From positions 682,001-746,000 of the forward strand of contig JADJWY010000023.1 in assembly GCA_016716085.1 (NCBI GenBank): a stretch of DNA of 64,000 bases, in the 5' to 3' direction. This DNA comes from Hahellaceae bacterium (GTDB taxonomy: Bacteria > Pseudomonadota > Gammaproteobacteria > Pseudomonadales > Oleiphilaceae). The notes beneath the pieces are model-generated. The model had not been told where the DNA came from, made no database searches, and saw only the letters and a program-made list of their open reading frames with translations. Positions 17,964 to 26,153 of the stretch are shown in pieces. The position numbers and the translations under genes were made by a program. How positions within the stretch are numbered: position 1 is the first letter of the stretch; each line of letters begins with the position of its first letter.

Positions 17964-18926
17964 TTAACCGACATCAATGCCCAAAGTCGTTTCAAACTCC
18001 CAGGGAGCCTTTAACTCAAGATTCGGCCTATCGCCCCACCGAATTGTCAACGCATGAGCATGCAGGCAAAGCCGGCGCACGCCGCGCTCACGAAACCAGC
18101 GATTCACCTCATCAGGACAGTATTTCGCATCGCCAATAATCGGATGTCCGGCAAATTTGGCGTGAACCCGAATCTGATGAGTACGACCCGTAATCGGTGA
18201 TGCTTCAACGAGTGAGGCCACCGCGCCCGCTTTGATGAGACGGAACCTCGTCAGACTGGGCTTTCCATCCTGACTGACCATCACCATACGTTCCCCCGAC
18301 CGCAGTACATTTTTTTCCAGCGGCGCAGTTATTTCGGTTTTAGATGCAGGCCAACGCCCCTCCACCCACGCATAATAGCGCTTATCGATCCCACCGGACT
18401 GAAGAAGCCTCTGCAGCTTCAACAGCGATTTACGTTGCTTGGCGATCAGAAGCAGACCCGAGGTATCCCTGTCCAAACGGTGAACCAGCTCCATAGAACT
18501 CAGATCAGGGCGCAGCACCCGAAACGCCTCAATAACGCCATAACTCAGCCCGCTTCCACCATGAACGGCGACACCCTGGGGTTTATTGATCACAATCAGG
18601 TCGTCGTCCTCATATACAATCGACTGCTCAAGCTGATCGAGCACCGCTGGCCGGATATCCGTCTCGCGAGGCTCGGAGACGCGTACCGGCGGCACTCTGA
18701 CAATGTCGCCCTCACTCAAGCGTGTCTCTGGTTTGCAACGTCCCTTATTCACCCGCACTTCACCTTTGCGCACAATACGGTATATGAGCGTTTTGGGCAC
18801 ACCCTTCAATGTTTTCATCAGGAAGTTGTCAAGACGTTGACCCGTCGCACCCTCATCCACCGTCAAAAACTGGACTTTTTCAGCGCGAGCACTGTCGCCA
18901 TGTTGCATCAATGCGTACTCCTTCAT
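17964..18926 (-). CDS. rluC: 23S rRNA pseudouridine synthase RluC (955/2504/2580)
   Basis: RluA-family enzyme. An N-terminal S4 RNA-binding domain (about residues 27-80) precedes the catalytic domain with HRLDRDTSGLLL, where Asp152 is the catalytic aspartate, and INKPQGVAVHGG just before it. The RTHQIRVH motif follows. Length 320. Met7 is an alternative start. It diverges from rne across a 590-base region, the conserved rluC/rne arrangement, which supports RluC rather than RluA or RluD. Confidence 0.93.
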   Translation of the reverse strand: MKEYALMQHGDSARAEKVQFLTVDEGATGQRLDNFLMKTLKGVPKTLIYRIVRKGEVRVNKGRCKPETRLSEGDIVRVPPVRVSEPRETDIRPAVLDQLEQSIVYEDDDLIVINKPQGVAVHGGSGLSYGVIEAFRVLRPDLSSMELVHRLDRDTSGLLLIAKQRKSLLKLQRLLQSGGIDKRYYAWVEGRWPASKTEITAPLEKNVLRSGERMVMVSQDGKPSLTRFRLIKAGAVASLVEASPITGRTHQIRVHAKFAGHPIIGDAKYCPDEVNRWFRERGVRRLCLHAHALTIRWGDRPNLELKAPWEFETTLGIDVG

Positions 18927-19516
18927 TGAAGGTTGTTTAGCTACCTGTTATATTCACAAAGTGATGTCTCGCTGTCGCGACTCTCCGACGCTTTCAGACC
19001 CTTGGGTTTTGCTGCCAATTGCAGCCCCCTATTGTGCCGTCGAAAGCCACCGGTTTGTGACAGCGATTATACATAAAGACGGGGTTGGGGTGAGGCTTTT
19101 TGAATCCACCCAACGCCAACAATAGGTTCAGATGCCGGAACGACACACGCGGCGCCCACCTGGTAGTCATCGGTGGCAACCCGGTGGTAAGGATAAGCTC
19201 TCCCCTTGATGAGAGAGCACCGACGCCCTACAGGATACGTCCGAACCGGCAGAAAGATTGCAAATTATTAGCGCCTCAGGCGCGAGCTGTGCAAGAAGAC
19301 GAATTTTTGGTTTCTCCCGCGTGGAGAGGCCTGCAACCCCACAAAGGGGTTGCCCTGTCCGGGCCAGACAACGTCTGCGCCGGGCAACTGAACTACTGAT
19401 GCTCACATTTCAGTGCAGGCCTGATCGTCTGTGCTGCATGCAAGTCTGAAAGTTGGCCTGTCGTCGCACTTGCCCGCTCGCGTACCTGAGCCTTAATTCT
19501 AAGGTACGAAACATAA
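18927..19516 (+). promoter_or_regulatory. Long rne 5' leader / rluC-rne intergenic region
   Basis: A 590-base non-coding stretch with no credible gene on either strand. Visible structure: GCTGC-CAATT-GCAGC near 19010-19025; the 8-bp hairpin GCAACCCC/GGGGTTGC at 19333-19353; and a nested hairpin at 19359-19383 with CCGG and CAGAC arms pairing GTCTG and CCGG. In enterobacteria the rne leader folds into hairpins (Rfam rne5) through which RNase E cleaves and autoregulates its own mRNA. Equivalence here is inferred from position and hairpins, not from sequence identity. Confidence 0.6.
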
Positions 19517-22500
19517 ATGAAACGCATGCTGATCAACGCAACCCAGAAAGAAGAGTTGCGCGTTGCCCTGGTAGATGGTCAAAGGCTTTATGATCTTGAT
19601 ATTGAAGCCGGCACCCGGGAACAGAAAAAATCAAATATTTACAAGGGCAAGATCACCCGTCTCGAGCCCAGCCTGGAAGCCGCCTTCGTGGACTTCGGTG
19701 CAGAACGTCATGGCTTTCTCCCTCTGAAAGAAATTTCCAAGGAATACTTCCGCGATACCCGCAAGGTGCAGAAGCCAAACATCCGAGACTTATTAGCCGA
19801 AGGGCAGGAAGTCATCGTCCAGGTCGACAAGGAGGAGCGTGGCAACAAAGGCGCCGCATTGACAACCTTTATCAGCCTGGCGGGACGCTACCTCGTATTG
19901 ATGCCGAATAATGGCAAATCCGGCGGAATCTCGCGTCGCATTGAAGGCGAAGAACGCGATCAGCTGAAAGAAGCCATGGCAGCGCTGAATATGCCCAAGT
20001 CCATGGGGGTCATTATCCGCACAGCAGGTGTCGGCCGGTCTCCACAGGAATTACAGCTGGATCTGGATTATCTGGTCCAGTTCTGGGACTCCATCGCCCA
20101 TGCCGCCAACAATCGCCCTGCTCCCTTCCTGATTTATCAGGAAAGCAATGTCGTTATTCGCGCGATCAGGGACTACCTGCGCGAAGACATCGGAGAAGTG
20201 CTGATCGACGACCGGGAAGTTCACCAGGATGCGCTGAATTTCGTGCGTGCGGTGATGCCCAACTTCGAAAATAAGATCAAGTACTACCAGGATGATATAC
20301 CGCTGTTCAACCGCTACCAGATTGAGTCCCAAATCGAAAGCGCGTTCCAGCGAGAGGTCAAACTCCCCTCCGGCGGCTCCATCGTTATTGACCCGACGGA
20401 AGCACTGGTTTCGATTGATATCAACTCGTCCAAAGCAACTAAAGGCGGCGACATCGAAGAAACCGCCCTGCAGACCAACCTCGAAGCAGCCGAAGAGATC
20501 AGTCGTCAACTACGCCTGCGCGATATTGGCGGACTGATCGTCATTGACTTTATCGACATGACACCGGCCAAGAATCAGCGTGAAGTTGAGAACCGGATGA
20601 AGACGGCGCTCGAAATGGATCGGGCGCGCGTTCAGGTCGGCAAAATCTCTCGATTTGGTCTCCTCGAGATGTCGCGTCAGCGTCTGCGCCCTTCCTTGGG
20701 CGAAACGCGTAATGAAACCTGCCCCCGCTGTAAAGGACAGGGCTCCATCCGGGGGGTTGAATCGCTGGCACTGTCGATTATGCGCCTACTCGAAGAAGAG
20801 GGCTGCAAGGAGCGTACCGCAGAAGTTCGCGCCATCTGCCCCAACTCGGTTGCCACGTACTTGCTCAACGAGAAGCGTAACCAACTGGCCGCCATCGAAA
20901 AACGTAACAATTTCAAAATTGTGATTATTCCAAGCCCCAGCATGGAAACACCGCACTTTGATGTGCAGCGTATTCGGGATGACAACCCCAGCCTGAACGA
21001 TGTCAGCTATGAGATTCGCTCGGACGCCGACGATATCGATGAGCACGGGCTGCTGATTCCAGCGAGAGAAGCCATCAGGGAGCAAGCGGCAGTCAAAGCG
21101 CCTTTAATGTCGTCCACACCTCAAGCAGTGCAAGCCGCCAAGTCAGTGGAGGCAGAAGAGAAACCCTCTTTCAGTGCTCGTTTGAAGAAAGGCTTTTCGC
21201 GACTTTTCGGTGGTGGCAAAGAGGTTCAGGCCGCCAATGACAGTCATGTCGAAATAACCTCAGGTCCAGCAACTCAAGCGAAGCCGGACACCCATATCGA
21301 CCGGGGCCAGAACAACCGTGCCCGCCAGGGAGACGATCACCGTCAGCGTCAGGACAACCGACGCAACAATCGCAACGACAACCGTCAGCCGTCTCAAAAC
21401 CGTGAAAACAGAGAGGCCGGCAGCGCGGAGCGCAGCGACCGTCAGAACCGGGGTAATCATCGCGGCAATCGTGATCGCGACAATGCCGGAAACCGCGACA
21501 ACACTGGAAACCGTGACAATCGCGAATCCAACACTGATCGCAACGCTAATGCCCGCGATGGCAACCGTGATAACAGTGGCAATCGCGAAGGCAATGGTAA
21601 TCGGGATAACAATCGCGGCAATCGTTCACGAGATGGCAACCGCGAACCCCGAAACCGTGACGGCAACCGCGACAATGATAACCGACGCGAAAATCGTGAG
21701 GCGGGGCAAAGCAACCGCGACGGAAATCGTGAATCTCGCGAAAACCGTAATGACGGACCAAAGTCTGAGTTCAGTCGACCACGCCGTGACCGTAACCAGC
21801 GGCAGGAGCGTAAAGATGGAAATGGTCAAGAGCGGGCTGCGAGCCCCAAAAACCCACAAGCAGGCGAATCCAAAGCACCACAGACCGCCGTTACTGAAAG
21901 TGAAAAATTGAGCGACGTTTCAGCGGTAGCTTTAGCTGGCAATGCGGAGATCAAGGTGAACGAGTCGCCGTTGAGCGCAGCTGTTTCAGTTGGTGAAATT
22001 GCGGCCACCGCTGTCGCGATTGTGACCGCTGAGCACGAAGCTGAAAAGACATCTCACCCTGAACGCGCCGATACGCCGGTAGAAGCGACCGTCATAGTGA
22101 CGCCGGAAACGACGAGTGCCGAGCGTTCACAGGTGGACGAAGGGGAGCAGAAAAGCGACACCAAAGAGAGGTCCGGTGACAAGAGCGTTGCAGGAACAAA
22201 TGGAAAAAATCCATGGCGCCAGAAATCTGCCGACACAGCATCCGCTGATCGCGGAGAAGGCGTCACAGTCAACGCGTTGGAGACCGAACCTGCTGCCGTA
22301 GTCCAGGCAGAAGCGTCTACCTCCGACGACACGCCGACCGCCGCCCAGGACACTCAGCCTGCTCGCCGCGCCGCAAATGACCCGAGGGAAATTCGTCGCC
22401 GACAGCTTCAGGAGGCGGCAAGCGCCAAAACCGAGGCGGTCACACCCGCTGAGGAAAACGCTGCCGAAATTCCGGGCGGGTTTGATCGCCCTGAATTAAG

Positions 22501-22531
22501 CCAGGAAACGCTGACAGGCCGGGATGGATAA
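19517..22531 (+). CDS. rne: Ribonuclease E
   Basis: Essential endoribonuclease and degradosome scaffold, 1004 residues. The N-terminal half is canonical: S1 domain about 38-120, the DNase I-like catalytic part with Asp in SIDINSSKATKG and LIVIDFIDM (Asp303/Asp346 equivalents), and the Zn-link CPRC near residue 404. After about residue 520 the protein is disordered: a positively charged block with SFSARLKKGFSRLFGGG (candidate membrane-targeting amphipathic helix, about 553-569), then roughly 160 residues dominated by Asn, Arg, Asp and Gly, then an acidic/Ala-rich tail. The scaffold is where RhlB, enolase or PNPase would bind, but no such motif was recognised. Confidence 0.96.
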   Translation: MKRMLINATQKEELRVALVDGQRLYDLDIEAGTREQKKSNIYKGKITRLEPSLEAAFVDFGAERHGFLPLKEISKEYFRDTRKVQKPNIRDLLAEGQEVIVQVDKEERGNKGAALTTFISLAGRYLVLMPNNGKSGGISRRIEGEERDQLKEAMAALNMPKSMGVIIRTAGVGRSPQELQLDLDYLVQFWDSIAHAANNRPAPFLIYQESNVVIRAIRDYLREDIGEVLIDDREVHQDALNFVRAVMPNFENKIKYYQDDIPLFNRYQIESQIESAFQREVKLPSGGSIVIDPTEALVSIDINSSKATKGGDIEETALQTNLEAAEEISRQLRLRDIGGLIVIDFIDMTPAKNQREVENRMKTALEMDRARVQVGKISRFGLLEMSRQRLRPSLGETRNETCPRCKGQGSIRGVESLALSIMRLLEEEGCKERTAEVRAICPNSVATYLLNEKRNQLAAIEKRNNFKIVIIPSPSMETPHFDVQRIRDDNPSLNDVSYEIRSDADDIDEHGLLIPAREAIREQAAVKAPLMSSTPQAVQAAKSVEAEEKPSFSARLKKGFSRLFGGGKEVQAANDSHVEITSGPATQAKPDTHIDRGQNNRARQGDDHRQRQDNRRNNRNDNRQPSQNRENREAGSAERSDRQNRGNHRGNRDRDNAGNRDNTGNRDNRESNTDRNANARDGNRDNSGNREGNGNRDNNRGNRSRDGNREPRNRDGNRDNDNRRENREAGQSNRDGNRESRENRNDGPKSEFSRPRRDRNQRQERKDGNGQERAASPKNPQAGESKAPQTAVTESEKLSDVSAVALAGNAEIKVNESPLSAAVSVGEIAATAVAIVTAEHEAEKTSHPERADTPVEATVIVTPETTSAERSQVDEGEQKSDTKERSGDKSVAGTNGKNPWRQKSADTASADRGEGVTVNALETEPAAVVQAEASTSDDTPTAAQDTQPARRAANDPREIRRRQLQEAASAKTEAVTPAEENAAEIPGGFDRPELSQETLTGRDG
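21301..21790 (+). repeat. Low-complexity NRD/GNR-rich coding repeat in rne
   Basis: Imperfect in-frame repeats of units such as GNRDN, NRDNTGNR and DGNRE cover about residues 595-757 of RNase E. At the DNA level the unit AACCGYGACAAT-like recurs with many third-base changes, so selection or expansion acts on the protein level. Arginine-rich RNA-binding function is an inference from composition. Confidence 0.8.
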
Positions 22532-23093
22532 ACAGATGGATGATCTGAATCCTTTTCCTTTCACTGATGCGGATATCGAGACGCTCGAAACCCTGCTGTT
22601 CGACGAACTGGGAGAGGAAGCGCTGGATTTGTTTGGGCTGCACGGTCTTGTAACCGCACTGCAAGTCTACCCGGGTGACCTCTCCCGGGTGGATGGCCTG
22701 GAGGCATTGATTGCGGGTGAAGGCACCCCACTGAAACCGGGTCAGCAGCGAACGCTGCAGACCTTCACCCGCCAGCTGGGCAAACACATCGCTCAACTTC
22801 TCAATGGCGAGGAGGGATTCCCCTTGCCTACGGAGATTTATGAGGATGAAGACGCCATGGCCGCATGGGCGTCAGGCTTTATGGAGGGTGTTTACCTCCA
22901 TGAAGAGGTCTGGTTTCATCGGGATAGAGAGGAGCAGGTCGCCTCCCTTCTGCTGCCGATCATGACATTTTCAGGGCATTACGACCCTGACGATTTTCAG
23001 GATCTGCAGAAGAACCCGAAAATTCTGTTCTCGTTGTTGGAACAAATTCCAGAGGTAGTCGTAGATCTGAACCTCCTACTGAATGCCGAGTAA
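22524..23093 (+). CDS. UPF0149 (YgfB/YecA-like) family protein
   Basis: Acidic 189-residue protein resembling UPF0149: FTDADIETLETLLFDE at the start, LHGLVTALQVYP, and a mid-region MAAWASGFMEGVYL (typical WxxGFxxG pattern). No SEC-C zinc tail of YecA is present. The molecular role of the family is not established. Its ATG at 22524 overlaps the last 8 bases of rne, which suggests translational coupling; a second ATG at 22536, after the rne stop, is the alternative start. It converges on the PHP gene with a 17-base gap. Confidence 0.8.
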   Translation: MDKQMDDLNPFPFTDADIETLETLLFDELGEEALDLFGLHGLVTALQVYPGDLSRVDGLEALIAGEGTPLKPGQQRTLQTFTRQLGKHIAQLLNGEEGFPLPTEIYEDEDAMAAWASGFMEGVYLHEEVWFHRDREEQVASLLLPIMTFSGHYDPDDFQDLQKNPKILFSLLEQIPEVVVDLNLLLNAE

Positions 23094-23110
23094 CACCACA
23101 GGTTGAGGCT

Positions 23111-24016
23111 TCATCCAGGTTTAGCTGCAGGCTGGGGCATATCCAACCATTCAAGGATGGAAGGAATGCCTTCTGCCACTTTGGGATAGCGCCCAAGGTT
23201 GCGATGGATATTACCCCACCCGTGATAGTCACTACCAAACGACTGCCCCATCGTTCGCCTGCGAGCCTCATTGACCAACCAGCCATAGTGTCCTGAATCA
23301 ATGCCCGGCACCGCAATTTCGATGCAGTGGCCGCCCTGCTGGTGAAAAGCATCCAACAGCTCCCGAAGTTTAGTTGCCGTCAGTTTGTAGTGCATCGGAT
23401 GAGCCAGCGAGAGTATCGCTCCGGCTGATCTCGCTTCGCCAATCAACTCATCCAGGGAGGGCCAGCACATTTTGACATCTCCGATCTTTCCTGCACCGAG
23501 ATAGCGGTCAAATGCATCATCCATTGACTCGACGCGCCCCTCACCTAACAGACACGCCGCAAAGTGAGGTCGGCCCGGCACATCCGCATCGGGAGCTACC
23601 GCCCTGACCCGATCAAACAGATTATCCGTACCCAATGCTTTTTCCAGGCGCCGCGAAATGATTTCAGCACGTTGCCAGCGTCTCTCCCGCTGCCGACCTA
23701 TCAAAAGCTGCATCCCCCCGCCCCCCCATTCTCTGGCATAAGCAAGGACATGCACATTGACGCCGCGCCATGAGCAGGACAACTCCACTCCCTGAATCAA
23801 GGTTAATGCACTGAATGGCTCGGAAGTGCTCGCTGAATAGCCCCCGGCAGATCCACTGACTACGGCCTCAGCACCGGCAAGGGTATCATGGTCAGTGATC
23901 GCAAGAATCTGCAATCCCTCCCGCAAGGCCAACGCAATCAAATCAGAAGGCGTTAATTTGCCATCGGATGCAGTGGTATGGCAATGCAGATCAATGGTAT
24001 GTTTAACACTTAACAT
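23111..24016 (-). CDS. PHP-domain phosphoesterase, RNase AM (TrpH/YciV) family
   Basis: Metal-dependent PHP-domain protein of 301 residues. The N-terminal metal motif is IDLHCHTTASDGKLTP, followed by ITDHDTLAG, a central LSLAHPMHY and C-terminal GSDYHGWG, all metal ligands of the PHP family. E. coli YciV (RNase AM) is a 5'-3' exonuclease that finishes the 5' ends of rRNAs after RNase E/G cutting, which would fit its place next to rne. Assignment to that activity is by family resemblance. Confidence 0.88.
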   Translation of the reverse strand: MLSVKHTIDLHCHTTASDGKLTPSDLIALALREGLQILAITDHDTLAGAEAVVSGSAGGYSASTSEPFSALTLIQGVELSCSWRGVNVHVLAYAREWGGGGMQLLIGRQRERRWQRAEIISRRLEKALGTDNLFDRVRAVAPDADVPGRPHFAACLLGEGRVESMDDAFDRYLGAGKIGDVKMCWPSLDELIGEARSAGAILSLAHPMHYKLTATKLRELLDAFHQQGGHCIEIAVPGIDSGHYGWLVNEARRRTMGQSFGSDYHGWGNIHRNLGRYPKVAEGIPSILEWLDMPQPAAKPG

Positions 24017-24108
24017 TCGGAATACTCGGGCAATTTCCGCTCAAGTCGGCTTGGATGCCATGCTAACATTTGTTGACCATCGACGACACCCAAGCGAGCT
24101 TGCTATTC

Positions 24109-24408
24109 ATGTATTATCTCATTATTGCCGAGGACAATCCTGGCAGCCTATCACTCCGCCTAAAAACACGCCCCGCCCACTTGGAGCGACTCACGGCACT
24201 CAAAGACCAGGGGCGACTATTCGTTGCAGGTCCGCTGCCTGCGGTTGACAGTGAGAACCCTGGCGAGGCAGGATTCACGGGCAGTGCCATTATCGCGGAA
24301 TTCTCCAGTCTGGCAGACGCGCAAACCTGGGCTGATCAGGATCCCTATCTCAGTGCCGGTGTTTATCGGTCAGTGATCGTTCGACCCTTCAAAAAAGTGT
24401 TACCTTGA
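24109..24408 (+). CDS. YciI family protein
   Basis: 99-residue ferredoxin-like-fold protein. The start MYYLIIAEDNPGSL and the end YRSVIVRPFKKV, with ADQDPYLSAGVY in between, match YciI; the His-Asp pair of the family is seen as HLERL and DQDPY. Enzyme activity of the family is largely unproven in gammaproteobacteria. The ATG at 24109 gives the family N-terminus; an in-frame TTG at 24070 only adds unrelated residues. Its neighbours (PHP gene divergent, YgiM downstream) are consistent with Pseudomonas context. Confidence 0.85.
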   Translation: MYYLIIAEDNPGSLSLRLKTRPAHLERLTALKDQGRLFVAGPLPAVDSENPGEAGFTGSAIIAEFSSLADAQTWADQDPYLSAGVYRSVIVRPFKKVLP

Positions 24409-24442
24409 ATAACAACTCATTTAAAACAAATTAAGGACTAAC

Positions 24443-25102
24443 ATGCTTCGCCTTATTCTCTCCCTGTGGGTTTTGGTCTATTCCAGTGCAGCTTTGGCTG
24501 AGACACAGTACATTGATGACACGCTCTTCGCCCCCTTACGTAGCGGAAAAAGCAATGAATACCGCATCATTCATCGCGGATTGAAAAGCGGCACCTCGGT
24601 CGAGGTACTGGAAACCGACGACGAGTCTGGATACACCCTGGTTCGCACGCCAGGTGGAATGGAAGGCTGGTTGCTCACGCAGTACCTGAGTAAGGAGCCT
24701 ATCGCCAAAATCAAACTTGAGAAGCTCACCGCCGAAGCAAATCAACTGCGGACACAGCTTCAACAGCTTAAAACTGAAAACACAGAGCTAAAAACACAAC
24801 ATCAAAACCTGACCAATGAGTTGAGCGGAAAACTTTCCCACTTGACCACAACCCAGGAAGAACTCGCTCACATCAAACAGGTTTCAGAAAATGCCCTTCA
24901 GCTTGACAGTAAAAATCGTGAATTGCGCGAAACCAATGAAACACTCAAAAATGAAGTGGAAGTGCTCACGTCTGAAAACCTTCGACTCAAAGACCGAAAC
25001 GACCAGGACACCATGCTGCTGGGTGCTGGACTTGTCTTCGCTGGCGTACTGATTGCCGTCATCGTTCCAATGTTCAAACGTGAGAAAAAAAGCTCCTGGT
25101 AA
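24443..25102 (+). CDS. YgiM-type SH3-domain membrane protein
   Basis: 219 residues: a signal peptide (about 1-19, ending SSAALAE), a bacterial SH3 domain at about 21-88 (APLRSGKSNEYRIIHRGLKSGTSVEVL, GWLLTQYLSKEP), a long heptad coiled coil at about 92-190, and one C-terminal membrane segment (LLGAGLVFAGVLIAVIVPMF) followed by basic residues. This order matches E. coli YgiM/TIGR04211. The function is not established; the SH3 domain would face the periplasm and could bind peptidoglycan. Confidence 0.85.
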   Translation: MLRLILSLWVLVYSSAALAETQYIDDTLFAPLRSGKSNEYRIIHRGLKSGTSVEVLETDDESGYTLVRTPGGMEGWLLTQYLSKEPIAKIKLEKLTAEANQLRTQLQQLKTENTELKTQHQNLTNELSGKLSHLTTTQEELAHIKQVSENALQLDSKNRELRETNETLKNEVEVLTSENLRLKDRNDQDTMLLGAGLVFAGVLIAVIVPMFKREKKSSW

Positions 25103-25148
25103 ACTGGCATTTCTTTCGAATTGGTTTACGCTTAGGTTACCAGATATA

Positions 25149-25172
25149 GTGCCTCAACGCTTTGAGAGGCAC
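25149..25172 (+). other. Hairpin between ygiM-like gene and PilZ gene
   Basis: The 7-bp stem GTGCCTC/GAGGCAC with a 10-base loop lies 47 bases after the YgiM stop codon. A T tract is missing, so it is a weak terminator at best. It is followed directly by TATAAT at 25175-25180, a possible -10 element with no matching -35. Confidence 0.4.
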
Positions 25173-25272
25173 CATATAATGAATCGGAATGCTGTTTGGT
25201 AACAATTTATCTTTTGACGTCAGGTCAAATCTTACGCAGAATAAAAAGGCTACAATAAGAAGTGAGGCAAAG

Positions 25273-25584
25273 ATGAAAACAACACTTATGAGAGACTACA
25301 GCGAGAAACGGGATTTCATTCGGATGAAAATCGACGCCGAAGTGGTGCTTGAGGCCGAAGGCAGCGGTAAAAAACACACCGGAAAATGCAAGGATCTCAG
25401 TGGTACCGGCATGTCAATCGAGTTACCCGAGGCACTGAATGTGGGAGACACCTTCGGCACTTCGCTGCCCTCAAACAATCCGGCATTTCCACCCTTCAAC
25501 ACCGTCGTTAAGGTCTTGCGATGCCTGCCACAGGACAACGGCGCTTTCCTGGTTGGTGTCGAAATTACGACTGTTCAAAATTAA
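25273..25584 (+). CDS. PilZ-domain protein
   Basis: 103-residue single-domain protein. The two c-di-GMP contacts of PilZ are present: RxxxR as Arg13 and Arg17 (EKRDFIRM), and DxSxxG as Asp41-Ser43-Gly46 (KDLSGTG). The strand GMSIELPE and the end LVGVEITTVQN fit the barrel. The ATG at 25273 is chosen because AAGTGAGG lies at correct spacing upstream and the domain starts directly after it; the reading frame upstream is unrelated. It is not next to a cyclase or phosphodiesterase. The target is unknown. Confidence 0.85.
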   Translation: MKTTLMRDYSEKRDFIRMKIDAEVVLEAEGSGKKHTGKCKDLSGTGMSIELPEALNVGDTFGTSLPSNNPAFPPFNTVVKVLRCLPQDNGAFLVGVEITTVQN

Positions 25585-25592
25585 GCGACACA

Positions 25593-25629
25593 GGGGCGAC
25601 AGGTGGACTGCGTCCAGCCTGTCCGCCCC
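25593..25629. terminator. Strong hairpin between convergent PilZ and rraA genes
   Basis: A long interrupted stem: GGGGCG pairs CGCCCC, ACAGG pairs CCTGT, and GGAC pairs GTCC around a TGC loop. There is no clear T tract on either strand, so it may act as a barrier to exonucleases or as a weak terminator. Confidence 0.5.
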
Positions 25630-25634
25630 ACAGA

Positions 25635-26120
25635 TCACTCTGCTGCGGGTAATGCTGTCTCTGAGACGATAATTCCGTTGTTGTCAGCATAAACAAAGTG
25701 ACCCGGCTTAAATGTGACGCCGGCAAAAGTCACCACCACATTCTTGTCACCAATGCCACGCTTATCGGTTTTGCGCGGATGTGTTGCCAAGGCCTGAACA
25801 CCTAACTCTGTGTCCATGATGACATCGACATCGCGGATACACCCATAGACAATGATGCCTTCCCATCCATTCCTGGCGGCCTTTTCCGCTAGCATGTCAC
25901 CTAAAAGGGCCGCTCGCAGAGATCCACCACCATCGACGACCATCACTTTTCCCTGGCCAGGTTCATCCACCAGACTTTTAACCACCGAATTGTCTTCGAA
26001 GCATTTGACCGTTACGATCTCCCCGCCGAAGGACTCCCGGCCGCCGTAATTATTAAAAATCGGATCAACGACACTCACATCGGGATATTCGTCACACAAA
26101 TCGGGTGTTACGTATTTCAT
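25635..26120 (-). CDS. rraA: RraA family protein (RNase E inhibitor homologue)
   Basis: 161 residues from MKYVTPDLCDEYPDVSVVDPIF. The GRESFGGEIVTVKCFEDNSVVK and VVDGGGSLRAALLGDMLAEKA segments, and the GxxxRD site YGCIRDVDVI, are characteristic. E. coli RraA binds the RNase E scaffold and inhibits it. Relatives containing the GCxRD site are HMG/CHA aldolases, so enzymatic activity cannot be excluded. An ATG two codons upstream is possible. It is the last gene of ppsA-hydrolase-rraA and lies 3 kb from rne. Confidence 0.9.
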   Translation of the reverse strand: MKYVTPDLCDEYPDVSVVDPIFNNYGGRESFGGEIVTVKCFEDNSVVKSLVDEPGQGKVMVVDGGGSLRAALLGDMLAEKAARNGWEGIIVYGCIRDVDVIMDTELGVQALATHPRKTDKRGIGDKNVVVTFAGVTFKPGHFVYADNNGIIVSETALPAAE

Positions 26121-26153
26121 GCTCATTTTCCTATTAAAAGATTCAAGAATCAG

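Noticed and set aside
21301..21790. Repeat tract in rne considered as a CRISPR or tandem DNA repeat
   Set aside because: The units are in-frame, irregular at the DNA level and have no spacers; they are protein low-complexity sequence.
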